64,000 bases of DNA from Petrolisthes cinctipes. Lineage: Eukaryota; Arthropoda; Malacostraca; Decapoda; Porcellanidae. The translations under genes were made by a program, and so were the position numbers. Position 1 is the stretch's first letter. Each line of letters opens with the position of its first letter. Below are positions 1 to 12,046 of this stretch, piece by piece. The DNA is taken from positions 105,834 through 169,833 of the forward strand of contig JAWQEG010004836.1 of NCBI GenBank assembly GCA_033782935.1. The letters are read 5' to 3'. The notes below the pieces were generated by a model that did not search any database, was not told the DNA's origin, and saw nothing but the letters and a program-made list of their open reading frames with translations.

Positions 1-2
1 TG

Positions 3-962
3 TTATTTAATATCTACACTGCAGAATTAGCTGAAGTTTTAGAAAGGCATCAAGTGGGCTATAAACAATATGCTGACGATACACAGATCTATTTGGTGAT
101 TGACTGCTTGCCTGATGATATAGTGAAAATAAAGAAAGTGACTAAAGATATAAAGGCATGGATGACTAAGAAAAAATTGGAACTAAATATTAATAAAACT
201 AAGTGTATGATAATTGGAACACCAAGAAATCTTGAGCTAAATGTTAATATTGATACAATCAAAATTAGTGATGATCCTGATGGGGAAATTGAACTAGTGA
301 AATCTTTAAATAACTTAGGAGTTTTAATAGACAACAACATAAACCTGAAAATGCAAATAAATAATGTAGTGAAGACAGCAAATTTTCACTTGAGGAATAT
401 CTGCTTTATAAGAAGATATCTAGATAAGGCTTCCACTCAGAAACTTGTTCAAAATAATGTGATATCTCGTTTGGATTATTGTAACTCTCTTTATGTTAAT
501 TTGCCATCAAACAAACTGAAGCAATTACAGCTGGTTTTTAATAAAGCAGCTAGAGTCATTACTGGTACTTCACGTCGTGAACGAATAACTCCGGTATTGA
601 TGGATTTACATTGGCTACCAACTAAAGCTAGAATTGTTTTCAAGATTTGTACTATGGTGTATACTATATTGAAGACAAATAAGCCCGATTATTTAAAGTT
701 AAAACTAGAAAGGTATCAGAATGAATTAACAATGGAAACAAGAGAGAGTGCTGATTATGATCGACTGAATGAACCTAGATGCAGTTTGGATTTGGGTAAA
801 AGAGCTTTTTCATATGTTGCACCACGGTTATATAATAAGCTTCCTAATACAGTGAAACAGAGTAACAACATTGACATATTTAAAAAGAGGTTGAAGACTC
901 ATTTGTTTGGAACATGCTATGACCATGATAATAGGGTCATTACGGATGAATTTAAGCTTTGA
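3..962 (+). mobile_element. CR1/L2-type LINE reverse transcriptase, C-terminal part
   Basis: The frame is open from the left edge, so the 5' part lies outside the window; the stop is at 960-962. The visible protein begins inside the reverse transcriptase with the catalytic YADD box (about residues 23-26) followed by TQIYL. Next come the thumb region and the C-terminal signature LHWLP followed by KARIVFK, and later APRLYNKLP. These C-terminal blocks are typical of CR1/L2-group non-LTR elements. The element would copy its own RNA into DNA at a nicked target. There is no internal stop or frameshift, so this copy is fairly young or is only cut by the window edge. The exact clade cannot be fixed by eye. 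Confidence 0.85.
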
Positions 963-1071
963 GATGAAGTTTCAAAAAGTCTAATGTGTTAAGGGCTCGC
1001 CTGAGGAGATGTTAAGCTCGGAGGAGAGCCCAAGAAATAAACCGGAGAAGTAAGAAGTAAGTAAGTAAGTA
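963..1071 (+). repeat. 3' UTR and (AAGT)n tail of the LINE
   Basis: A short GC-richer segment follows the stop and ends in about four AAGT/GTAA units at about 1051-1071. A short microsatellite tail in place of poly(A) is usual for CR1/L2-group LINEs, so this marks the 3' end of the insertion. Confidence 0.7.
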
Positions 1072-2165
1072 CGGGAGTTCAAAGCGCGCGCCAATGGGCT
1101 ATTCAAAATGGCCGCCAACTTGTGACACTCCTCCCCTATCTAAATATTTTAATAATAACACAGGGTTAAGCGCTCTATGTTTTTAGCTCTGTGGGCATGT
1201 CCGTGTTCTTGTTTCACTCGTATTTGTTCTCTCCTAAATCATATTGTGGTTATTTTTTTTATACTCTTATGGTCACACAACAATAAATATTAGATTTTGA
1301 CCACAAAAAGCACAGATAATTACCTATAAAAAGTCAAAACAAGAGGAAAATTAATGAAAACACCACAGCAGAAGATACTTATTACTTCAGCTTTGATTTC
1401 CCGCCTACACTGGGTGGTAATTTTCATATTTGCATCAGCACCTATATATAGACTTTTTAATTTTAGGTATTCCAATGATGTTATATACTGTGGACTATCG
1501 ATATACTCATAAACAATTAATACATACTATATAATTATGTATCCATCACTTTATTTTACACTCAGTCTCTCATTATTGAAGACCACCAACAAATGTTTCC
1601 CCAGGATTATTCTGTTATCATTACCATCCAGCAGATTATAGTACTGTGTTAAAAGGATACCGATCAAGGGAATAGGGAGCAGAGACAAATGATGGGATGG
1701 AGGGAATGGGAAAGGTAAATAAAGATAGAGGTAGGAAGAAATAGAAAATAACATGTAATAAAGATAAGCTGCAGCATGAGAGAACAACAACGACGACGAC
1801 AACACGTGGGAACCATAAACAACAGCACGGAGATTGACCTATGTAATTATTATTATATACTTATTAGATAGCTTTAAAACTTTTACAGTACTACATTATA
1901 TAATCTACAAGGCAACGAATAGACCCAGTGCCCAGAGGGATAAAAAATATAAAGGTATGTGGAGAGGATATAAATAAATAATAATGATGTATTTTGTGAT
2001 TGCTACTATATTGGAAAGGTTGAGATTTTACGAAGGACATAATTATAGAACGATGATACAACATGTCTTAATTGCTGCTCAGATAATGTACACTGATAGA
2101 GGGGTTAATTCTGTATTTGGAATTAATTGGTAGTTATTATAGTTAAGAAGAGTCACAAAAAATCA
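1072..2165. other. intergenic, no gene seen
   Basis: AT-rich sequence with only short chance ORFs. A small (ACG/AAC)n run sits at about 1785-1803. No exon with plausible splice sites and no structured repeat was recognised. Confidence 0.5.
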
Positions 2166-2262
2166 AAATAAGGGTAGGTAATATTGAAAGAATTACCGTA
2201 ATTGCGTTCGGTTTTTCTACCTTCATTACCCACTTATTTAGAAAATTCTATGACTATTTTCT
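2166..2262 (-). repeat. fragment of foldback-element spacer
   Basis: In reverse orientation this matches the central spacer of the foldback element at 3732-4283 (its segment about 3990-4090). The shared parts include the blocks TTTTTCTACCTTCATTACCC and GAATTACCG. It flanks the LINE fragment on its 3' side, while the main foldback flanks the other side, so the LINE may have landed in or next to such an element. Confidence 0.65.
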
Positions 2263-3735
2263 GTATTTATTGAAAGATGATGACTGAGAGTCACCCGCGT
2301 TCGGGTGTAGCCTTTGCAACGGCACTCTCTCACTGTCTTCCTCTGCAGACTCTGCAGAGAGAAAACAAAAAACAGCACCAAAGAATACATGTATACACAT
2401 CATACTTTCATCCTCTATATCCTATACAACCTGCTCGTCTCTATATACTCATTTTCTCTTCAACCATACCCTTTCCAGAAATTCTTTCACACTCTCTATT
2501 ATCACTGGACTGTACAGCTCTCGTTCACTAAGACCTAGCAGCACTTTAGCTGCCACTGTCGCTTCCACCATCTCACTCTATTTTCTCACTCCTAGTTCAC
2601 TAAATACCACATTCAGCATGATAGCTCTCTCTCGTTCATACTTATCACATACCATCAACACATGTTCTACTGTCTCATCTTCCCTACTCTCACACATCCC
2701 ACACACCTTACTACCTTCATTACTCCATCTATAAATTCTGTCATTCACCTCCAGTGACTTCGTTCTTGCCTTAAACATCAGCTCACTTCCCCAGCTACCA
2801 TCATAGAACAATTCACTCCTTGGTATGTCCTTAGAGGAGTACCAATCTAGCGTGCTCTTCTGACTTATGCCTTTCATCCATTCATCTCTGCCTATTTCTT
2901 GTATTCGTCTCTTAATCTCATTCATCCATTTCTCATCACTCCATCTGCCCCTTTCATCTAGCATTGGGTACTGCATTGCACACTTTTCCATTCTCTTATC
3001 ACACATCCTTCTCCACTTGGTGTACCGTCCTGTCCATTTATACACTCTTCGAGCCCATCTGTCTTCATTCATTCCCTCTAGTCTAACCTTATATCTCAAC
3101 ACTCCTTTGGTTATCCTCTCCTCAAACGTACTCCATCCAGCGTCACCTCTTATTGCTTCCACACCTACATACTTGTTTGCACCTAATGCTGTTCTTCCTA
3201 TCCTATTCTGTACTACTTCCAGTCTGTTCAAGTCATTCACTGTCCATGTCATAGTCTCCAGTCCATACATGAGTCCAGGTACAGCCATACCTTTCCATAC
3301 ACCACGCACTACCTCATACTTATTGGCTCTACACCTTGCCACACTTCCTAGTCTTCCTACCCACTGGTTTGCTCTTGATAACCTATCAGTCTTTGTCCTA
3401 TCACACCCTTTCTCATCCACAATTATTCCTAAGTATCTATACTCTTGTGTCCTTTCAATCACATTTTCACCCAGTCTCCACGTTCTACCTATATCCCGGT
3501 CATCCCCATTCACTACCAATACTTTGCTCTTATCACTCCCAAACTTGACATTAAAATCATTCCCATACTCTGTAACTACATCAAGTATTCTCTGCAGTGT
3601 CTCACCTGTCTCACTCAGGATCACCACATCATCTGCATACAACAAAATACTCAGTACATACTCCCCTACCTGAATCCCTAAACCTTCCTTCCTTACTCGT
3701 GCAGCTAGTTCCTCTGTATACAGACCAAACAAGAA
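2263..3735 (-). mobile_element. 5'-truncated LINE, reverse transcriptase C-terminal ORF
   Basis: An open frame runs from 3732 down to the stop at 2578 (384 codons). It carries the reverse transcriptase catalytic box YADDVVILSE near residue 33, followed by NVKF and the YLGIIV block. It ends with a C-terminal zinc-knuckle-like CCHC array (CGMCESREDETVEHVLMVC, near residues 345-363). The 3' UTR runs to about 2263 and contains a GC-rich hairpin-forming part near 2290-2315. There is no internal stop. The 5' end stops abruptly inside the reverse transcriptase domain, directly against the foldback element at 3732, as expected for incomplete reverse transcription. It is a different clade from the LINE at the left edge; I do not assign it. 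Confidence 0.85.
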
Positions 3736-4283
3736 TTACCGTTTTGTAGCAGTGTTGCCAGATCCGGCTAGGTCCCAGTACTTTGGCCCGGTCATTTTCT
3801 GTACTTTACCACGGTTATTTCCCGGTAGTTTGCCCAGGTTAGGTCCCGGTAGTCTGCCCAGGTTAGGTCCCGGTAGTCTGATGCGGTCTAGGTTAGGTTA
3901 GGTCAGGTCAGGTAAAGTCAGGCTAATTTCAAAATGCCCCATTTGAATATGCCCTATCTTGGAAATGGGGCATTTGCGGAGAAAATGCCATAGAAGAAAA
4001 TAGTCTTAGAATGGTCTAAATAAGTGGGTAATGAAGGTAGAAAAACCGTACCCAATAACGGTAATTCATTCAATATTTACCCTATTTTCTTCTATGGCAT
4101 ATTCAAATGGGGTATTTTGAAATTAGCCTGACCTTACCTAACCTAACCTAAACCGCATCAGACTATCGGGATCTAACCTGGGCAAACTACCGGGAAATAA
4201 CCGTGGTAAAGTGCAGGAAATGACTGGGGCAAAATACTGGGATCTAGCTGGATCTGGCAACACTGCTACAAAATGGTAATTCT
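3732..4283. mobile_element. foldback element, 250/210 bp inverted arms
   Basis: The two ends are long inverted repeats. The left begins AGAATTACCGTTTTGTAGCA and the right end is its near-exact reverse complement. Both arms continue through GTGTTGCCAGATCC, repeated blocks reading CCCGGTAGT and CCAGGTTAGGT, and an ATGCCCCATTTGAATATGCC block. A spacer of about 80 bp (about 3995-4075) separates the arms. There is no coding capacity. Relatives lie at 15820-16060, 16170-16480 and 16544-16890. The GGTTAGGT tracts resemble the arthropod telomere unit but belong to the element. Confidence 0.8.
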
Positions 4284-4450
4284 TTCAATAAATACCAAAA
4301 TATTTACAGTATACCATAATTACTTACCAATTTCCTTATTACAGTATTTTCTTTGGTGACTTTTTTTGCGCTATGAAGTTATTTCCCAGTACGACAGTGC
4401 AGTTGGACCACATGGAATTAATTTCATGTTGTTATGTTCTGTTTTAGGTG

Positions 4451-7056
4451 ATGGAATTTAAGGAGGAGGACGATAACTATGAGATTAATCAACTGCCAAT
4501 GGAAGACAAAATGACTGACAAGAAACCACACTCAATACCTGTTCCTCGGCTGTACAAACTAAGCAGTAAAATTTTACGTCGTTATGAAAACAAAGAAGGG
4601 ACATTGAAAAATCTGGTATACTCCGCAAATCATCCTGTAAGTAATTTTATGACTGGTGGTATACAACATTGAGAAACATTTGAGACAACTTTAGGTTATA
4701 TTACAAGTGACATGTGTTACCTTATTTTGCTTTTCTATGTGGGCAGTATGTGGTCTATAGTCTGTCTACGGGAAACTGACCTTTGAAGTGATGCTCATAC
4801 TGGTATTTCATCACTTGCAGTGCTGCTAAATCAGGCTAAACCCTTATTATTGTATATGACCCCATAGAAGAAGTATTGCCTGAGGTGATGTGGGCAGTAC
4901 TTAAGGGTTTTGGCATCCCTTTGGCCCCAGCCAATCCTTTTCAGTTCTTCAACTGTCCATCCGTTCCTTCTATTTCCTTGGTGCTTGCCGTCCCACCTCT
5001 CTAACACCTTTATCCACTGGTGAGGGCTGGTTCTATCCAGAAATGAGGAATTTGGCATCCTCTACCACACCCTGGCCTGTTCTGTCTGTCTCTCTTACTA
5101 TTTCTCATTCCTTCTGGGTAGCTGGCGAGATTGCCTGATTGGGTGGCACAACAAGGGAGGCAACTGTTGATGAATTCATTGGCTCGGGGGTACATGACCG
5201 TGAGCCAGTTGTCCCCTCTTCTGTTGCCTTTGAAGAAACAGATCTCAATCTCCCTGGCTCCCTTTTGGGAGCCTGAGCATCTGTGCGGCTTCGGTCAACT
5301 AGACTCGGGACTGCTCGGCCAGACAGTCTGGAGAACTACAACAACAACTATATTGACATCTAAATTAATTTGAGTTACTGTGTGCATATTTACTTACTAG
5401 GAAATACCAGTGTGAGCCGCACTCAAAGGTCAGTTTCCTGTAGGTGGAATGTAGTGTTGTCAAAATTACCAATGGAATGATTTTGCTGCCATGACAGGGG
5501 TCCCTCTTAGCCACTAGAGACTGCATTTCTCCCATTGTCAAATATTTACCCCATATTGGAGTTCAAAAATGAAGACCATACAGTCAGTCCTGATGTGTGA
5601 TTTTTATTTAATCTCGTTGATTTCGCATGTTTGGAAGTTCACTCTACTGTACTATGTTGTGGGATTGAGCACTATAGTTTCATGTACAGACATACAGGTA
5701 TATAGAATGACTGGTGAACTTGCCTCAGTCCTACTTGGAATATTCTTGTGTAGTATAATATAACATATTATGTTGTTTTACAAAACTTAAATTGTACTAT
5801 ATAGATACTGTATAAAGATTTTCAAATGTACTTTATATCCAAAGAGATTTTTTTTCTGTGTTTCAGCATAGGAATAGTATGATGGCTTTACTCTCCAAAA
5901 CAGTTGACCAAGGAAGTGTAATAAAAAGTGCCCTTGCTGATTCAAAAATCTTGGAGAAAGAACCAGGTTTTAAGTAAGTAAAAATACTTAATAATGTATA
6001 TTATAAACCTGCATGGGGGCTTGAATGTGTGATCCATTCAACTAGACATTGGGCCGGATCCACAAAGGTGGCGTATTTTGCGCCTGAGTATCTATTTGCT
6101 CCAGATGTAAATTACGCCTTGCTACTCCTAAATTGACACCTCTATCAACAATTATATCGGAGTATAGAAGAGTATCACAGGGCAGAGTTTGACTCCAATC
6201 AATAAAATTCAAAACCGTAAATAATAATTGAGTGATGAAGAGAACTTTTCCTTGAAAATGTAGTTTAATAATACCATCTTTTCTCTTTTTATTGTACAGT
6301 ACCATCATACATGTATAATGACATATACTTTTATGTTTACATAATTATAACCAAATTAAGATTTTTGTTTCCTTTATTAATACTCGAAGTTCTAATCCAA
6401 AGAGATTAAATCCGGGTCCACAGATTTATACCACCTCTGGAGCAGGTGTAACTTTTCACCTTCATTTGCACCTGTGATGTAATCAGTGAGGCTCAAATTG
6501 CTTTTGTAGATATTGGAGTAAGTCGGAAGGAGGAGTATCTCTGGTTTACACAGGCGTAAGTGCTTTGTAGATCCCGGCCATTATATCCAAGGCTATCTCT
6601 TTTTTTTTTTTTTAGCATAGCTTGAGTTGAGTGGATATTATTTCTTTTAAGGTGGGATCCATTGGGATAAACTTTCAGGGATAATACAGTTGCATTTCTT
6701 GATATCCTGTATCCTCATGAACTTTGGCATAACTTTATGGTAAAGTAAGAGCCAGGATGGAGGGAATGAAACGACATCATATTAGACGATGTAGCTACTG
6801 CAACACACTACAGTACACCCCCATACTACACTACACCACATTACACTATAGTACACAACACCACACTACACTGGGCAGCCTGAGGAAAACTTTTTTAACC
6901 TAACACAGTATAACTTTAATTGAACAGTGTTTGCCCCATTTGTGCAGTCGACCCTGTTACAGCAGAATGACAGTAGGATATATTATGTATACTGTGTTGG
7001 ATGTCTGAACTTGTCTCTTTCTGTAGCACCACATGTATACTCAGTTGTTAAATCAA

Positions 7057-7092
<36 letters not shown>

Positions 7093-10000
7093 AGTCCGTA
7101 TCTGGCTCAAGTGTTGACTGCTGAGCTATTGACGAAGGGATGTTTGCAAGGTGACTGTAAACCTATCATAGTGTTGAGAAAATATGAAGATGAACTACTG
7201 GAACATTACAGAAAGAATGCCAAGAAGATGCCACCAAAAAAAAAAAAGGGTATGCTTCTCAGATTCTGGTAAATCAATTACATATTTTGAAACAGTATAT
7301 GATGGTCTCATACATCCATGCCAATAGTGTACTCTTTAACTAAAAATTATCAGTTAGGAGGGGTTTGGGTGACACGAAGTTTAGGATAATTGGTACAGTA
7401 TTTCAGTAACCAGATTTCAAACAAGTGTGCAATGTGTGAGGTTGTGTGTAAATTACATGCTTTGCTGAAGAAGTTGCATATCAAACTTTGAGATAAGCCT
7501 TTATGTACCAGGTATGTCTATTTTTTATGTCATGGAAATATCAGTGATGCAAGCAATATTGGAATCAAGGAGATTGTTCTTTTCATGTCCATGTGTATTT
7601 TGTACCTGTTTGTAAAAAGTTAAAAAACATACCAACCAGAGTATAGTATAAGTTTGTGTTGACTCGTGTTCTTTTAAGTGTAGTGATGATTGGTCTTGAT
7701 TTTCAGTGCCCTTTCCTCGTTATGTCCGTATAAACACTCTGGTAGCCACAGCCGATGATGTGCACAATCAGCTGGCAGAGAAAGGCTGGATATTATACAG
7801 TTACAAGAAGGAGAGTGTCACTTATGATGATTACCTTGACTTGGTTGAAGTAAGTTCCATTTTTTTTTCTTCTTTCTTTCTCTCCAGTTATTAGGGGCTG
7901 TAATATATATATATTGTTAGTTATTGATAACATTTGAATATGGTATTAGTCTATTTAGTCTTAGTTAATTACATATAGATAAATATTCAACATGGGAGAT
8001 TTAGTTTGTAGAAAAACTGACCAGGTTTTTAAGGGGGTAGTACACTTGTGGTAAATCTGGAGCAAATGATACCTCCAAAGTATTCCAGGCAACAGGACAC
8101 CATTCTACTTGTCTATCTGGTCCTGTTTCCTGGTATAGTTTGAAGGAATCAAGGTGCTCCAATGTACCAAAAGTATACTATCCCCTTAAAGGGTCTTGAA
8201 ATAATAGGTGTAGAGTTTGTGAACCCGTTGTCTAATACCATTACATATGTGACATCTAAGTGTGGTACAGACAGCCAGTGACCCACCAGATAAAATGAGC
8301 TAAATATATTATCACCCCATGTGATAATACCCAAAATGGATATGTTGATGAGATAATGCCTGATATATTTACAGTAATATCTTCTCATTTATATTGTCCT
8401 AATTTCAGAATTTAGAAGGTTCCACATACATGGAAGACTACCATATTCCAGAACTGTTGGTCTTTCCACCTAATACTCCATTCTGGAATAGTGAGCTCTA
8501 CAAGGAAAATGCCATAGTTTTAATGGATAAGGTACAGTACCATACGGTATATACTACTACATATCATAATCCAATCTGTGCTGCATTGTTATTTTGTTGG
8601 AACTTGCACTTACATTTCACCTTTTAGCCATGTTTTCATAACTGTAACAGATAATACCATATGTGTTAATAGTTAATTAGAAGAAGATAATTATTTTATG
8701 ACTTGCAGGCCAGTTGTCTCCCAGTGTTCCTGGCCAGTATTAAACCAGGATATAACATAATTGATGGATGTGCTGCACCAGGAAACAAGACATCTTACAT
8801 GGCAGCAACTATCAACAACACTGGGTGAGTTTGTGAGTGGGTAGAAATAGTACAAAAGTAAAGCTTTGTTTTATGTATAGGACAGGAGTATATATAGTAT
8901 ACTGTGTAGAAAAAACTCCTGTAACTCTCATAACCCAGACAAGTAATTTGGCTGTAATTTGGCTGAACAAACTCCATATCACTAGGGTGTGTCCGAGTTA
9001 GAGTTAACCTACATATTTGTAATCCTTATGACCCAAGAAAGGCTTAAAGGAAAACAAAAAATATGTGGTTTGGGGGGCAGAGTAGTAAAAAACCACCACT
9101 CCAGGAAGAACGGCAACCATCGGCAAATGTGGTGTGAAGGAGTTGTGTATCACTCACATCTGTATGGTACACCTATGTAAGTCAAATAGTATAATACATT
9201 AATTTTTCACCTTGTCTTTAATTTTGTATAGATTGAAACCTCTGTGCTGCAATACCTACCATATTTTAGATAACCTAAAGAACATTATTTTAAGGATAGT
9301 ATAAAATTAAATTTAGTTTTTAGCAGTAATCAAGCCACCTAATGTTTTGACAGGAGTATTACAGCCCTAGACAATAATCCAGAGCGTTTCAAGACTCTGA
9401 ATAAGTTGGTGCAGCAAAGAGGAGCTACCTGTGTATCGACTCTCTTGGAAGACTTCACCAAACTCAACCCAGATCAGTACCCAGATGTTCGTTGTATCTT
9501 CCTCGATCCTACCTGCACTGGAAGTGGTTTGTATCTGAGAATTTAGTCTATCTATTGTAAGAAGCCCCATTCACACTCTTCAACATAACCATGTCAATGT
9601 CACTTTGCTCCCATAAGGTATGACTAGGTAGGGGTTATAACACCGTCATGCTGCATTCTTACTTCCATGCTTAATTTGTTCATCTTTCATTATAATCCTT
9701 CTTATACACACCTTGTAGTTGCACCACTGAGTTCCATTAATATTATTGAGAAGAAAAGAAAACTCTGTGATTCATCATTTCTGTCTTCAAAAGAATTATC
9801 ATTATTATTAAGTTATGGTCAACATGAATACAAATTAAAGTTTAGTACTATTGATCACCCCAATGAGGAGTAGTGTATAGTATATGATTGAAACTTCATG
9901 TACATTACCTATATCTATATTATCACATAATATGTTTTAATATACTGTACACACAGTGTATATTTTGTCTTGTAACTGTATGGTCGAGGTGGTTATAAAC

Positions 10001-10751
10001 TTATTTTATAACTTGCTCTGTGTGGTTGACCATATTCTGAAACTTATCTCCCTTTAACCCATGTTTGACCTAATCTATACTGCATATGATTATTCACTAC
10101 TTGATTTGTCTTCTAGGAACATTTCTTGACCATATAACAAGGGTGACCATTAATTATAAATTTGTATAGATTTCTTGCTCACTTGACCAAAAAATTACCC
10201 AATGATTGTTATAATTTTGGCATCCATCTGCTTAAAGTGAGATATATGACTGACTTCACTACCCTTATCTCCTCTCAGGTGTTGGCTTCCATCAAGATAA
10301 GATTAGTGAACAGAGAGTAAGGAATCTGGCTTCCTTCCAGAGCATGGTCTTAAAACATGCTCTGTCCTTTCCCAGCGTAAAGAAAGTCATCTACTCCACA
10401 TGCTCGGTTATGGTGGAAGAGAATGAGGAAGTGGTGAAGAAGGCTTTAGACATGTACCAACATCAGTTCAAGCTTGCTGATATTAAGAAACGCCTTCCAG
10501 GTTGGAAAAATTTTGGTTGTGAAGACTATAGTTTTAGTAAAAAGGTTTGTAAGACTAACCCTGATGTGGATAAATGCCAGGGGTTCTTTGTGGCAAAGTT
10601 TGTTCGAAAAGAGAAAAGTACCTGTAGTGAAGACATGCCTGATAGCTCTGCTCAGAAAGAAGGGGAAAAGAGAAAGAAACAGTTTAATGAAATATCTGAC
10701 ACTTTCAGTTCAAAAAAGAAGAAAAGCAAGAAAGAACAACCATCTTCATAA
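4451..10751 (+). CDS. NSUN5: NSUN5, rRNA cytosine-C5 methyltransferase
   Basis: Exons: 4451-4636, 5867-5973, 7095-7249, 7707-7849, 8409-8531, 8709-8824, 9354-9526, 10279-10751. Every junction has GT..AG and the sum is 1476 nt, giving 491 residues. The protein has the NOL1/NOP2/SUN methyltransferase fold. RLYKLSSKILR...LVYS near residues 33-60 matches the NSUN5 N-terminus, and FPRYVRINTL opens the RNA-binding/catalytic region. The SAM-binding motif DGCAAPGNK is at 257-265. Motif IV is DPTCTGSG at 328-335 (general Cys331) and motif VI is YSTCS with catalytic Cys376. The family (yeast Rcm1) methylates one cytosine of the large-subunit rRNA in the nucleolus. The lysine-rich C-terminal tail fits nucleolar targeting. 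ATG 4451 follows an acceptor-like TTTTAG at 4442-4447, so a 5' UTR exon probably lies upstream. A candidate poly(A) signal AATAAA is at 10870-10875. Confidence 0.93.
4848..5352 (+). pseudogene. decayed retroelement fragments in NSUN5 intron 1
   Basis: The first half (about 4860-5010) is similar to 23890-24070 in the aminopeptidase intron, so it is a dispersed repeat. The 3' end (about 5263-5352) ends in ACAACAACAAC. It matches, with scattered changes, the 3' end of the minus-strand remnant at 13343-13680, including CTGCTCGGCCAGACAG. All frames are broken by stops. It is best read as the 3' part of an old LINE with an (AAC)n tail. Confidence 0.55.
6049..6584. mobile_element. non-autonomous element with TGGGCCGG ends, NSUN5 intron 2
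   Basis: The left end reads TGGGCCGGATCCACAAAG and the right end, reversed, reads TGGCCGGGATCTACAAAG. That gives inverted ends of about 20 bp with a few changes, about 535 bp apart. The inside has no coding frame of note. It lies wholly within the intron. Confidence 0.55.
8029..8189 (+). mobile_element. TTAA miniature element, family 1, NSUN5 intron 4
   Basis: It is bounded by TTAA at 8029-8032 and 8186-8189. The inside follows the family pattern: GTAAATCTGGAGCAA, CTCCAAAGTATTCC, an ACAGGACACCATT block, TCCTGTTTCC, then CAATGTACCAAAAG before the closing TTAA. It is 161 bp with no coding capacity. The left and right halves are diverged inverted copies of each other. Confidence 0.75.
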
Positions 10752-12046
10752 ACAAACCTTGAGCAGCAATTTTTTTCTTGGATAATTGTTATTACAAATA
10801 ATTAAACATTAATGGCATGATAGTGATATAAACATTGTCTTAAATGTCATAAATTTATAAGTTTACTGAAATAAAAACCAATTTCCATCATCAGCATCAA
10901 TACCTCATTTCAAGGAGTGGAAAAATAAAGAAAGAACATAGAAAGAGGAGAGAGAATATCCAGTAAAGTTTTTCACACAACATCCACTCCCTATTTCAAG
11001 CCCACAAATTTTTCAGCTCTTCCCCCCCACAAGTTCTTGCATCTACAACTTAAGTCCCTTCACTTAACCTTGGTCTAATGAGCCATTCCAATAGGAAAAT
11101 CGGCTCTGATTTGTGCGAACACATCGGTAGAGGTGGCACTCCTGCTACTGTTGGGAGGGCATATGATTTGTTTACATTCTCACCAAGCATTCCACCTTCA
11201 AAAAATATTAATATTTCTTCACTTAGCTCACCTATTATATAAGCTAAGATTTGGTTTATATCATTGGATTAAGCAGTAATTGTACAACTATAATACAATT
11301 ATTAAAACTTTGGAGGGTAAAAAATAAAGTAATTACAGTGAGTATAAGTCAGAGAATATAGTCTTACGGTTTATACAACGTTTTACTTATCATTGGTATT
11401 TGCAGCAATTATAAAAGTAATTTTAAAATAAAACATGTTATTTAGTACATAAAACTCTCTTGAATACGATGGTCCTTTCAGATTTTACGTAAAAAGCACT
11501 ATAGGAGAGAAATGGAAGGATTTGTATTGATATGTTGCATCTTCGTAATATGCCCGACATGACTTGATGGAGGAAGAGAGGGATGAAAGGGGAGGTGGAT
11601 AAACATGAATGTAATGATTATTGTTAGTATTTGGAGGGATATCGGCTAATAATGCTTACTTGTATCCACTTTAAGTACCCTGTACTAATATCAGCTCGAA
11701 ATAATTGCCATATATTATATAGCAGTAAAGATTGTTAAGTCACTGACGGTATAAAGGTGGGATGAACCAATAAGGAGGCTGTAAAAATTGGCGTCAATTC
11801 AATCGACCATTTTGTCTGGAGTTCGGTAATAACCTAACAGAGGTAGGAGTGATTCAGTTACCATAAATGTTTTAAGTACTGCACATTATATTGCTATTTT
11901 AAAGGAAATTTGTGTAATATAGATGTTTCTCTTAAAATACTGAATGGGCAAAATCATATTTGAATGTAATAATACTGATAAAGTACATTATAATTTTTAT
12001 TATTCTATTTACACAATTATATAAATAATTGAAAAATATATTATGG
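10752..12046. other. region between convergent NSUN5 and DMAC2 genes
   Basis: This holds the 3' UTRs of both genes. AATAAA at 10870-10875 (+) suits NSUN5. On the minus strand AATAAA at 12001-11996 lies 46 nt past the DMAC2 stop. The remainder (about 10900-11950) is AT-rich with no supported gene or recognisable repeat. Confidence 0.6.

Noticed and set aside
2867..3673. 268-codon frame on the + strand
   Set aside because: It is the reverse of the reverse transcriptase frame of the minus-strand LINE; it has no domain and a Ser/Leu/Thr-rich shadow composition.
3835..3920. Interstitial telomeric repeat (TTAGG)n
   Set aside because: GGTTAGGT tracts occur, but only as fixed parts of the foldback arms and with intervening non-telomeric bases; no run of pure TTAGG units.
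4831..5195. Possible small minus-strand proteins with a KTLKYCPHHLRQ segment
   Set aside because: The sequence recurs in a diverged, frame-broken form at 23880-24080, so it is a dispersed repeat rather than a gene.
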